Assembly (NCBI GenBank): GCA_964621185.1 | Contig: CAZULM010000016.1 | Location: forward strand, 38,048 to 102,047 | Direction: 5' to 3' | Origin: M3007 sp964621185 | GTDB lineage: Bacteria; Bacteroidota; Bacteroidia; Chitinophagales; Saprospiraceae | Length of the DNA: 64,000 nucleotides | Shown: positions 53,037 to 61,723 of the stretch, piece after piece | How positions within the stretch are numbered: position 1 is the stretch's first letter | Layout of the letters: each line of letters opens with the position of its first letter | Translations under genes and position numbers: made by a program | The notes under the pieces: generated by a model | The model's database searches: none | The model's input: only the letters and a program-made list of their open reading frames with translations | What the model was told of the DNA's origin: nothing

Positions 53037-54341
53037 CTACTCTTTCGGCAAGTTGTCGATCGCCTCCTTTTTCGCCACCTTCAAATGCGGCTTGCCCTTG
53101 TATGATTGCTCCTGAGTTTCAGCCTTGGCCTTGTTTGCGGGCGCTGGGGTAGCCCCCATTCCCGGCCCAGGGCCTTTTTCGATGTTCACCTCGCCAGCTT
53201 CGAAGCCAAATCGGCGACGGACATCCTGCGGCAGCGCGCTCTTGTGCAGGGTGAAGGAGATGGTGTTGAGCTCCATGTAGGCGTGCGAAACATACACATA
53301 GCCATTTAAGTCAGATATTTCACCCCAGGAGTTCTTCACGACAAAATAGATGCCCGAATGTTTCTCATCAACCACCCCGACGATGTGCATGAGGTGGTCG
53401 TCCATGGTTTCCTGGCTGTCGAAAAGCTGTTGGCGGTATTCCTGGGATATTTTTTGTTCTGGCTCCCAAATTTTAAAGGCGTTTTCACGGGCGGAGGCGC
53501 TTTTGTCTTTCCAAGCGGTTTTTGGCACGATGGCGATGCCGTTGCCGGCGGAGAAGCCCATATTGCTCACGTCGGCATCCCATTCGATGGTGTAGCCCTT
53601 TTCGATAGCATGGGTGGCGCAGCGCATCAGGTCGTCGAGCGGCAGGTTGTAAAATTCGCCGTTCGACCAGTTATCGGGCACCTCGAGGATGAATTTGTCC
53701 CAAAAAGGATGGTGGGTAAAGGAGGTGACGGTCACGTAATCGTCGGGCTTGATGCCCAGGGAGTCGCGGTACGCTTGGGGAGTGTACACGGTGCCCTCAA
53801 AGCTGAACTTGTTGACGAGGGGGCCGAATTCCTGGTCGAGCAGGGCATCTATCTCTTTAAGCCAGTTCGGGTCAAGCTTCCCTTCTTTCCCTTGTTGGGC
53901 AAATTCGGCGCATTTTTCCTTCAGGGCTTTCTCCAGCTTGCTGTGGTTGAAGGGTTTTGAGCCGTCTTTCCGCCCCGGGTAAATGCTTTCTGGCACGATG
54001 CCGAATTTTTTGACGGCCATCAGCATGTCGTGCGCAAGGCCGCCTTCGCCAAGCTGGGCCGTGCCTTGCCGGCGCACATAGTTTTCGCATTTCATGCGGT
54101 AAATATTGCGCACGACGTACATCTCGGACAAATCGGCGGCCCTTTTGCCCTGGCGGATGGCTTCGCTTTCCAAAAAAGAGGCGGTGCTGAATGCCCAACA
54201 AGTGCTGGTTTGGCCCTGGCTTTTTACAGCGGTGGCTGCCGCTCGTTTATATTCTTTGAACTCGTACGGCTCGTTGGTTTGGGCATTGCAGAGGCTAATC
54301 CCCCAAGCAAGCCCAAGGAGCGAAAAAAGCAATTGTTTCAT
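53037..54341 (-). CDS. Secreted C1 family peptidase (bleomycin hydrolase/PepC-like)
   Basis: 434 residues. Signal peptide MKQLLFSLLGLAWGISLCNA, then a papain-type fold with Cys48 in GQTSTCWAFSTAS, His in DDHLMHIVGVVDE and Asn in FVVKNSWGE. The long insertions and SEMYVVRNIYRMKCENYVRR are those of the bleomycin hydrolase/aminopeptidase C subfamily. The export signal is a difference from cytoplasmic PepC. The last 50 residues are low-complexity (PGPGMGATPAPANKAKAETQ) and may be a tether. Divergent from the HTCS gene. Confidence 0.93.
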   Translation of the reverse strand: MKQLLFSLLGLAWGISLCNAQTNEPYEFKEYKRAAATAVKSQGQTSTCWAFSTASFLESEAIRQGKRAADLSEMYVVRNIYRMKCENYVRRQGTAQLGEGGLAHDMLMAVKKFGIVPESIYPGRKDGSKPFNHSKLEKALKEKCAEFAQQGKEGKLDPNWLKEIDALLDQEFGPLVNKFSFEGTVYTPQAYRDSLGIKPDDYVTVTSFTHHPFWDKFILEVPDNWSNGEFYNLPLDDLMRCATHAIEKGYTIEWDADVSNMGFSAGNGIAIVPKTAWKDKSASARENAFKIWEPEQKISQEYRQQLFDSQETMDDHLMHIVGVVDEKHSGIYFVVKNSWGEISDLNGYVYVSHAYMELNTISFTLHKSALPQDVRRRFGFEAGEVNIEKGPGPGMGATPAPANKAKAETQEQSYKGKPHLKVAKKEAIDNLPKE

Positions 54342-54491
54342 GTCTTAATTTTAATTGTTTCACGGCGCGAAAATAAGAAAAGCATAGGGATTTTGTCACA
54401 TTTCATGCCAACACAAGTTAATATAGCTGCGTTTCCCAATATAAACCCGACTTTTGCTGCCCCTCCTTAGTAAAGCAATCTAGTGTGCCAA

Positions 54492-57400
54492 ATGGCCTTC
54501 CGTTTATCTGCAACAATACTCTTGCCACTCGTTTGGCTTCTTGTTCCCTGTTGGTGTTCGGCGCAGCAGGCCCGCTTTGAGACCATTGGTGCGGATCAGG
54601 GCCTTTCCCAAGGGATGGTGTACGATATCATGCATGACAGGCTCGGGTACCTGTGGTTTGCCACCCGTGACGGGCTGAACCGCTACGATGGCTATTCCTT
54701 TCAAGTGCATAAAAACGACCCGTTCAGCCAGTTCTCAATCGCAGACAATATCATAAGGGTGCTGTTGGAAGACCGCTATGGCCGAATTTGGGTGGGCACG
54801 GAGAACAACGGGGTCGATGTGTTTGATCCGGCATCTGGAAAGTTCTTTCATTTAAGCAAAGGGACTAATGGGCTTTCAAACCAGAACGTGCTTTCCTTGG
54901 CAGAGGCAACCGATGGCGCCATTTGGGTGGGAACGGAATATGGCTTGAACAGGATATTGCTGCCGGCAACATTGCCGGCGCACAACAGCGATTTGAGTTC
55001 GGTCGCAAGCGCCGAACAGTTTTTCTGGGAAAATTCTGACGTAGGGCTGCCTGCGCGCAATGACTATTATTTGAGCTTGGCAGTAACAGATGATGGGCGC
55101 CTTTGGGCTGGGACAATGCTGCACAGCTTTTGCTATGAGCTGGTTACAAAAAAGCTGAACAAGGTTTCAACGCCGGGACAGGGCCTCCCCAAAACAAATT
55201 ACGTGGCAAAAGCGTCAGATGGTTCCGTCTGGATAGGACAGGTTGACCAAGTAGTTCAAATTGACGGCCACAAAACAGTTGTTTACCCACTCCCTTTTTT
55301 GAAAAACAGCACTTCAGCTGCTTTGTCATTTGACCGGGAGGGGAATTTATACGTGAACCGAAGAAAAGAAATTCATTTTCTGCCATTGGGTAAAAAAGGC
55401 AGTGCCACCCCTGCCCCTCAGTTGTTTTTCCGCTTTCCAGAAAAAGATGTCATAGGGGCTTCCAAAATTTTTTGCGACAGGAGAGGGCTGATTTGGATCG
55501 GGACCAATGGCTACGGCATCCGCAAATACAACCCTGCAAATAGGCTCTTCAAACATTATCTGCCAGGTGTCAGCACCAGAAAAATCCGCATGAACGCAAA
55601 AGGAGAGCCTTGGGTTTGGACAAGTGCCGGCGTGTTCTCCTATTTGGACGAAACCGGCGGACAAAGCGAGAGATCATTGCTCAAAGGCAGTAATCTGTTC
55701 CAGCACGACCTTTTGTTCGACCGAAAGGGGAATTTATGGGTTTTGGCGCAAAAAAAAACAGGCCCTTCGGACAATTCTATTTTGATACACAAAAACTTGC
55801 AGACTGGGCAAGAAAAGCAGTTTGTTGATTTGATAGCCGCCGGGCTGTACAGCCAGCTCATGGAGGACAGGAATGGGGATATTTGGATACTTGGGGCGAA
55901 AAGCGAGTTGGTATGGTACAAAGTAGCCGAAGGTGCCTCTCAAAAATTTGACATGAGCTCGTTTACTGGCTTCAAAGAGTATGCCTTTGCGCTGATGGAA
56001 GACGTAAACGGCCATATCTGGGTAGGCACCCCGCATGGCCTGATCCGAGGCATCCCAAACATTGCCAATAGAAGCGTCCAGTGGTCCTTGTTCAAAAACA
56101 ACCCTTCTGACAGGAACAGCTTGAACAACAATGCGATTCTGTGCCTGCTCGACGATTCCAGAAACCCCGGAAAGTTTCTGTGGGTTGGGACAAAAGGAGG
56201 GGGGCTCAACTGGTTGAACAAAGAAACTGGGGAATGCCACCACTTTACACCAAATGACGGTCTGCCCAACGACGTGGTTTATGGGATACTAGAAGATGAC
56301 CAAGGTTGTTTGTGGCTGAGCACCAACTCGGGCCTTTCAAAGTTCAACCTCAAAACCAACTTTTTCGAAAATTTTTCGGCAGCTGATGGTTTGCAGGACA
56401 ATGAGTTCAACACAACGAGTTTTGCCAAGTCCCCAAGTGGGCGCATGTATTTTGGCGGGGTAAATGGGCTGAGTGTTTTTGACCCAAAAACAATAAAACC
56501 TGGCGAGACGCCACCGCCAGTTCAAATAACGGCATTGAAAATACATGGCAAACCGATACAGCCTGGGCAAGGTTGGAACCCAGCCGCCCCCGGCCAAGAA
56601 TTGGCCATAACACTGCCTTACCATCAAAACCATGTCACGATTGACTTCACGGCAATGGATTTTTCTACGCCGCACAAGAACCAGTACCGGTATAGGATGA
56701 TCGGGGTGCACGACGGATGGTCGGAAGCTACAAACAACCACAGCACTACCTTCTCAAACTTGGCCCCGGGGAAATATGTGTTTGAGGTGCGGACAGGCGG
56801 GGCGCACGGCATCTGGACAGGAGAGCCCGGGAAAATCGAGATTACGATCCTGCCGCCTTGGTGGAAATCTTGGCCTTCTTTCCTGGCTTACGGCCTGGTT
56901 GCCGCCTGGCTGGGCTGGCTCGCTTATCGTTTCCAGGTTCGGCGCATCCGAATGCAGGGTCAACTGGTCTTCGAGCATCGGGAAGCCGAACGGGTGAAGG
57001 CATTGGAACAGTTGAAAACCAACTTTTTCAACAACCTCACCCATGAGCTGCGCACCCCGATTACCCTCATTGTTGAGCCCCTGCGCCAGATTTTGCAAAA
57101 GCCAACGGCCAAAAATTGGCTGGCCAATGTCAAGACCGCAGAGGCAAACAGCCAAAAACTGCTGTTGATCGTCAACCAACTCCTGGATCTGGCAAAATTG
57201 GAAGGTGGGGGCATGCAAACCGACGACCGCTTCGGGCAGATAGCCCTGCTTTTGAAGTCAACAGCTGATCCTTTTGCAGTCAATGCCCAAAGCAAGAACA
57301 TCTCGTTCATATTCAATGCCGATGAGGTCGTTGTCCCTCCTTTTAAATTTGATGCCGACAAATTGGGTAAAATCGCCTCCAATTTGCTGTCAAATGCCAT

Positions 57401-58595
57401 GAAATTCACGCCACATGGCGGAAAAGTGGAAATGAGCTGGCAGCTCGAGCCTGACAACTGGTTTGTCCTCACTGTTTTCAACTCAGGCCCGGGCATCCCC
57501 CCAGACGACTTGCCAAAAATATTTGACCGTTTTTTTTCCAAAGGGGATGCCTCGGAATCGCAGCAGGCCAGCACGGGCATCGGCTTGGCATTGTGCCGGG
57601 AATTGGCGGAGTTGATGCGCGGGCGGATTGAAGCTGAAAGCGAGGAAGGGAAAGGCAGCACTTTCAGGCTTTGGCTGCCAATGTTGGGCTTGACAGAAGG
57701 CACAAATGCTGTGGAAGCCAACATGTTGGGCGCCGAACCGGAGGCGTCAACGGCGACAATGGCCCAAGAAACAACGGGCCAATTGCCCGATACCCATGAG
57801 AGAACGGAGCCGCCATTACTGTTGTTGGCTGAAGACAACCAAGAACTTAGGCATTTTATCGCCGCAACTTTGCAGGAACAATATGAAGTGCTGGAAGCCG
57901 AAGATGGCCAACAGGCTGTAGAATTGACGTTGGAACAGATACCTGACATAATCGTTTCCGACCTGATGATGCCGCGGCTCGACGGGCTTGGCTTGTTAAA
58001 GATGGTAAAAAACGACATCAGGACGAGCCATATTCCTTTCTTGATGCTGACAGCAAAAACCGAGCTGGGAAGCAAGCTTTCAGGCATTGAACAAGGGGCA
58101 GACGCCTATCTTGGAAAGCCCTTCCAAACCGAAGAGCTGTTCGCCTGGCTGCGCAATTTGTTGGAAAACCGCAAGCGCTTGCAAGAAGCCTTCAGGAACA
58201 AAGGCACTGGGCAAGGCATGATGGCAAAGCCTTCCGATCATCCTGCCGTCGGCCCTTCCGCGCCAGAAAGCGCCCTTGGGCTCCTTGACCGCCAATTCTT
58301 GAACCATTTTATCGAAATCGTAGAAGCAGAGATCGACAATGACCGCATAACGCCAGCCGAAATTGCCCGCCAAATGGCAATGAGCCGATCTCAACTGCAT
58401 CGGAAACTGACAGCGCTGACAGGGCTCGCGGTATCAGAATACCTCCGAAATTACCGCCTCGAACGCGCAATGGAATTGTTGCGAAACGGCGCCGGCAACG
58501 TAAGTGAAGTGGCCTGGCAGGTTGGTTTTGTAAATGCCAAACATTTCTCAACCGCCTTTAAAGAAAAGTTCGGGAAATCGCCCAGCGAGGTCTGA
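54492..58595 (+). CDS. Hybrid two-component regulator (HTCS): sensor, kinase, receiver and AraC HTH
   Basis: 1367 residues. Signal peptide (about 1-25), then two-component regulator propeller repeats (about 30-640; GLSQGMVYDIMHDRLGYLWF, GRIWVGTENNGVDVFD), a Y_Y_Y domain (about 735-800), one membrane helix (SWPSFLAYGLVAAWLGWLAY), HisKA with His851 in LTHELRTPITLI, an ATPase domain with FDADKLGKIASNLLSNAMKF, a receiver with Asp1157 in IVSDLMMPRLDG, and an AraC-type DNA-binding domain (about 1265-1367). It senses a periplasmic ligand, often a carbohydrate in this family, and activates transcription itself. No polysaccharide locus is adjacent. A run of nine A's at 55750-55758 is in frame. GTG at 54483 is an alternative start. 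Confidence 0.96.
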   Translation: MAFRLSATILLPLVWLLVPCWCSAQQARFETIGADQGLSQGMVYDIMHDRLGYLWFATRDGLNRYDGYSFQVHKNDPFSQFSIADNIIRVLLEDRYGRIWVGTENNGVDVFDPASGKFFHLSKGTNGLSNQNVLSLAEATDGAIWVGTEYGLNRILLPATLPAHNSDLSSVASAEQFFWENSDVGLPARNDYYLSLAVTDDGRLWAGTMLHSFCYELVTKKLNKVSTPGQGLPKTNYVAKASDGSVWIGQVDQVVQIDGHKTVVYPLPFLKNSTSAALSFDREGNLYVNRRKEIHFLPLGKKGSATPAPQLFFRFPEKDVIGASKIFCDRRGLIWIGTNGYGIRKYNPANRLFKHYLPGVSTRKIRMNAKGEPWVWTSAGVFSYLDETGGQSERSLLKGSNLFQHDLLFDRKGNLWVLAQKKTGPSDNSILIHKNLQTGQEKQFVDLIAAGLYSQLMEDRNGDIWILGAKSELVWYKVAEGASQKFDMSSFTGFKEYAFALMEDVNGHIWVGTPHGLIRGIPNIANRSVQWSLFKNNPSDRNSLNNNAILCLLDDSRNPGKFLWVGTKGGGLNWLNKETGECHHFTPNDGLPNDVVYGILEDDQGCLWLSTNSGLSKFNLKTNFFENFSAADGLQDNEFNTTSFAKSPSGRMYFGGVNGLSVFDPKTIKPGETPPPVQITALKIHGKPIQPGQGWNPAAPGQELAITLPYHQNHVTIDFTAMDFSTPHKNQYRYRMIGVHDGWSEATNNHSTTFSNLAPGKYVFEVRTGGAHGIWTGEPGKIEITILPPWWKSWPSFLAYGLVAAWLGWLAYRFQVRRIRMQGQLVFEHREAERVKALEQLKTNFFNNLTHELRTPITLIVEPLRQILQKPTAKNWLANVKTAEANSQKLLLIVNQLLDLAKLEGGGMQTDDRFGQIALLLKSTADPFAVNAQSKNISFIFNADEVVVPPFKFDADKLGKIASNLLSNAMKFTPHGGKVEMSWQLEPDNWFVLTVFNSGPGIPPDDLPKIFDRFFSKGDASESQQASTGIGLALCRELAELMRGRIEAESEEGKGSTFRLWLPMLGLTEGTNAVEANMLGAEPEASTATMAQETTGQLPDTHERTEPPLLLLAEDNQELRHFIAATLQEQYEVLEAEDGQQAVELTLEQIPDIIVSDLMMPRLDGLGLLKMVKNDIRTSHIPFLMLTAKTELGSKLSGIEQGADAYLGKPFQTEELFAWLRNLLENRKRLQEAFRNKGTGQGMMAKPSDHPAVGPSAPESALGLLDRQFLNHFIEIVEAEIDNDRITPAEIARQMAMSRSQLHRKLTALTGLAVSEYLRNYRLERAMELLRNGAGNVSEVAWQVGFVNAKHFSTAFKEKFGKSPSEV

Positions 58596-58958
58596 TCACT
58601 AAAAAAAACCTGAAAATACCCTGTATTTGCGACCAATACGAACCAATTTGACACAGAGAGAAACCTTGCGCCAAGCCCTGGCGCCTACTTTTGCAACACT
58701 GGACACGGATATTCGCAGGAATTGAAATGTCCATAAACGGAAGGAAGATTATTTTACACAGGTAGTAGCAATATAGCCTGTGAAAGCCCAGCGGACATCC
58801 GTCCACTGGGCTTTTCTATTGCCCGCAACCCGATCAGCAAAACATTTTTCAAAAAAAACTAAAAAATGTCCAAGTTCTATTAAACCTTTACAACGAAAAC
58901 CTTCTAACATGGTTTCTCCCATCGGCCGCCTTTTGTTTACCTGCTAACCTTCCTGCTT
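58596..58958. other. Intergenic gap between HTCS and DUF1501 genes
   Basis: 363 bases. It contains the terminator at 58783-58815 and otherwise AT-rich DNA before the DUF1501 gene. The segment 58645-58780 has no hairpin or promoter that I can support. It is a candidate target for the HTCS DNA-binding domain. Confidence 0.5.
58783..58815. terminator. Terminator hairpin after the HTCS gene
   Basis: AGCCCAG and CTGGGCT pair, with an inner GGAC/GTCC pair around ATCC; T-run TTTT follows on the plus strand. Confidence 0.82.
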
Positions 58959-60626
58959 ATGAAACGGAGAAATTTCCTCAAGTTCTTGCCTGTGGCTGGT
59001 GTCACTTCTATTGCGGTAAATGGACATGCGATGCGCCCTTTCGCCAATTCGCGCATGGCAAAGATACTGGCCGACTGTGACGGTGTTCAGGATCGGATAT
59101 TGGTGCTCATCCAGCTCAAAGGTGGAAATGATGGCCTCAATATGATCATCCCAGCCGCCAATTATGACAGATACGCAACGCTCCGGCCAACCACACGTAT
59201 TGAGGAGAGCGCTTTTATCCCGCTCGACAGCACGCTGCCTTCCGGCAGCGAGGTTGGGCTGCACCCGGCGATGACAGCTGTCAAGGAAATGTACGACAAA
59301 GGGTGGGCTAATGTCATCCAAGCTGCCGGCTATCAAAGCATGAACCAGTCGCATTTCAAGGGCACCGACATATGGCTCTCAGGCGCCGACTCCAGTCAAG
59401 GCGCCACCACGGCTACAGGTTGGATGGGGAGATCGCTCCAAGCGCTTTACCCAGATGTGGAAGGCGCCCCTACCATTGACATGCCTGATCCATTGGGCAT
59501 CCAGGTTGGCGATCCGAACACCTCCTTGGGCTTTCACACCAATACCGAGCACCAAAATGCCATAAACCTGAGCGGCCAAGACCCTGCCGGGTTTTACTCT
59601 TTGATCCAAACCATTGGCGGCGCGCCGGTACTGAATATCCCCGACAGCGACCACGGCGACGAGCTTAAGTTTATCATGGGTGTTGAGCAGAGCATCAACA
59701 AATATGCCCAGCGGATTTCCCAGGTGTTCAATGCCGGCTCAAATGCCATCACTGCCTACCCGAACAACTCCTTTGCCAGCCAGCTTAAAACTGTGGCGCG
59801 GATGATAAAAGGTGGCTGCAAAACCAAAATCTATCTATGTCAGCTTGGCGGGTTCGATACCCACAGCGCACAGGTCGATTCCGGCGACACCAGCATCGGC
59901 GCGCACGCCAACCTGCTCGCAACGCTTTCAAATGCTGTAAAAACATTCTTTGACGACCTCAACCAACTTGGGCTGGCCGACCGTGTGCTCGGCTGCACCT
60001 TCTCGGAATTTGGCCGTTGTGCCAAAGAAAACGGCTCTTTTGGGACAGATCACGGCACACTGGCGCCCATGCTCGTTTTTGGCAAGAACGTTAAGCCGGG
60101 CGTCAGCGGCACCAACCCAAAAATGGACGACCTGACCAACGACAACCAGTTGAAGTACATGCAGTTCGATTACCGCCAGGTGTTCGCAACGCTGTTGCAG
60201 GACTGGTTGGGCGCCAACCCTTGGACGATGGAGCAGACCATGTTTGACGGCTTTGCCAAAATGAAGATTGTTGACCGCGACCACCGTGTGGACCCAAGCT
60301 GTCAATGGGGCGGGGCGCCTGTGGTCGACGATCAATTCCGGCCATTGTCGGTGTTCCCGAACCCAGCTAATTACGGGACGGAAGTGTTGGTAGAAAACCC
60401 CGAAATGGATGCCTACCAGGCGCTGGTTTCCCTGCACAGCCTTGGCGGGAGCTTGATCGCCATGCGCACAGAAACAGTGCAGCCAGGCTTCAATTATTAC
60501 TATTTTGACGTTTCCGGTTTGGCGGCGGGCATGTATTTTGTCAGGGTGCAGAACAAGCGCAACGGCAAGGCTTCGGTGGCAAAGCTGAGCGTGGCGAACG
60601 GGAATTCGGTGCGCACGCAACGTTGA
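58959..60626 (+). CDS. DUF1501 protein with Tat-like signal and T9SS sorting domain
   Basis: 555 residues. It starts MKRRNFLKFLPVAGVTS, a twin-arginine type signal. The DUF1501 body follows with IQLKGGNDGLNMIIPAANY, HPAMTAVKEMYDKGWAN, QSHFKGTDIWLSG, QLGGFDTHSAQVDSG, FSEFGRCAKENGSFGTDHG, a sulfatase/alkaline-phosphatase-like fold. From about residue 465 there is a T9SS domain (SVFPNPANYGTEVLVENP, then GMYFVRVQN and SVAKLSV). DUF1501 genes often stand next to DUF1800 genes; none is here. Its placement directly after the HTCS gene suggests it could be a target (inference). Confidence 0.92.
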   Translation: MKRRNFLKFLPVAGVTSIAVNGHAMRPFANSRMAKILADCDGVQDRILVLIQLKGGNDGLNMIIPAANYDRYATLRPTTRIEESAFIPLDSTLPSGSEVGLHPAMTAVKEMYDKGWANVIQAAGYQSMNQSHFKGTDIWLSGADSSQGATTATGWMGRSLQALYPDVEGAPTIDMPDPLGIQVGDPNTSLGFHTNTEHQNAINLSGQDPAGFYSLIQTIGGAPVLNIPDSDHGDELKFIMGVEQSINKYAQRISQVFNAGSNAITAYPNNSFASQLKTVARMIKGGCKTKIYLCQLGGFDTHSAQVDSGDTSIGAHANLLATLSNAVKTFFDDLNQLGLADRVLGCTFSEFGRCAKENGSFGTDHGTLAPMLVFGKNVKPGVSGTNPKMDDLTNDNQLKYMQFDYRQVFATLLQDWLGANPWTMEQTMFDGFAKMKIVDRDHRVDPSCQWGGAPVVDDQFRPLSVFPNPANYGTEVLVENPEMDAYQALVSLHSLGGSLIAMRTETVQPGFNYYYFDVSGLAAGMYFVRVQNKRNGKASVAKLSVANGNSVRTQR

Positions 60627-60663
60627 AAAGCAATGTCCTCCAATTAGAGGCTGCTTCTTGCCT

Positions 60664-60868
60664 CTATTGCTTGACATACTCTTCTGAAACTCCTACAAAG
60701 GAGGCTACCTCGTCGTCGCTTCAATCTGGAAACTTGTTGATTGTTTTTAGGGTATAGTTTTGTTTTTCACTTTCGATTCCTTTTTTCGATCCCTATTTTC
60801 ATGCCTTTTCGCATTCCAGCCTTTTCCCATTTTTCACCATAAATTTCTTGGATAGCATCTACCCAACT
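60664..60868 (-). pseudogene. Remnant of an Rpn-like nuclease/transposase gene
   Basis: Minus-strand translation gives, in one frame, WVDAIQEIYGEKWEKAGMRK with GMKIGIEK, and then, after a shift of frame near 60745, NYTLKTINKFPD, a stop where Trp is usual, then SDDEVASFVGVSEEYVKQ. This is the charged repeat and C-terminal tail usual for Rpn-family (PD-(D/E)XK) proteins. The 5' part is missing and the fragment stops exactly where the dispersed element begins (60868). Confidence 0.65.
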
Positions 60869-60974
60869 ATAGTCAACGCAAAGTGGTTGTGAAAGTCGTG
60901 ATCGCATAATCATTTAAAAATCAAATGTTTTAATCACTCAAATCATACAAATCACTTTAATCAGCGTATATATG
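60868..60974 (+). repeat. Dispersed ~107-bp element, copy 2
   Basis: It begins TATAGTCAACGCAAAGTGG as copy 1 does, has a different middle, and ends with the same AATCA-type stretch (TCACTCAAATCATACAAA, then TCACTTTAATCA and GTATATATG). Here the closing ATG is followed by a stop after six codons, so it starts no gene. The remaining 75 bases to the next gene hold nothing I can name. Confidence 0.85.
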
Positions 60975-61049
60975 GGCCTCCTCGCACAAATTTGATTATG
61001 TAGCAATAAAAATAATTTTTCAGTAAAAAACGCTGTAAATTAGCCAGAC

Positions 61050-61718
61050 ATGAAACCAATCAAAATAGCACTGTGCGACGATCAGGAGCTCTTCATCGAG
61101 AGCCTTACGGCGCTATTTGCCAGCATCGAAGGGCAAGTAGAGGTGATATGGAGCGCACAAAACGGCGAAGAGACCCTTGAAAAAGCAGCAAAAGACCGTC
61201 CGGACGTACTGCTGTTGGACTATTTTTTCAAGGGAAACGGTATCGACGGCGGCGAAACCTGCCGCTTGTTGCTTGAAAAAGACCCGGATTTTGGCGTGCT
61301 CATGCTCAGCGTGAGCTGCGAGATCGCGGTAATCCGCCAAGCCTTTCAAAATGGCGCGCGCGGGTATGCCTCCAAAGACATCGGAAAGTCAGAATTGCTG
61401 CACGGCATCCATACCGTTGCGCGTGGCGCGCATTTCCTCGACCAGAGCTCCATGCTTGAAGTGATCGGGTTTTTGTGCTCCTCCGTGCCAGGAAGCGTTG
61501 GAAAACCTGGCACGGGCAAGGCGCCGATCACGCCGCGCGAGATGGAGGTGTCGCCCCTTTATGTGAAAGGCAAGTCGGTGAAAGAGATCGCGGAGCTGCT
61601 CTTTATCAGCGAAGACACGGTAGAGAGCCATATTAAAAACATCAGGTCAAAAACTGGCGCCTCAAGCCGCTACGAGGTAGGGGAATGGTTGAAAAAAAAC
61701 GGGCTTTGGGATGGTTGA
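61050..61718 (+). CDS. NarL/FixJ-type response regulator
   Basis: 222 residues. Receiver (1-120) with DD at 10-11 and phosphoacceptor Asp57 in DVLLLDYFF. LuxR-type helix-turn-helix (about 150-215): ITPREMEVSPLYVKGKSVKE, IAELLFISEDTVESHIKNIR. The convergent kinase gene ends 5 bp away and is its probable partner, since HisKA_3 kinases pair with NarL regulators. Confidence 0.94.
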   Translation: MKPIKIALCDDQELFIESLTALFASIEGQVEVIWSAQNGEETLEKAAKDRPDVLLLDYFFKGNGIDGGETCRLLLEKDPDFGVLMLSVSCEIAVIRQAFQNGARGYASKDIGKSELLHGIHTVARGAHFLDQSSMLEVIGFLCSSVPGSVGKPGTGKAPITPREMEVSPLYVKGKSVKEIAELLFISEDTVESHIKNIRSKTGASSRYEVGEWLKKNGLWDG

Positions 61719-61723
61719 ACGTG

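Noticed and set aside
55750..55758. A9 run in the HTCS gene as a phase-variation site
   Set aside because: A-runs of this length are common in coding DNA of this composition and it lies deep inside the sensor domain; noted only in the gene entry.
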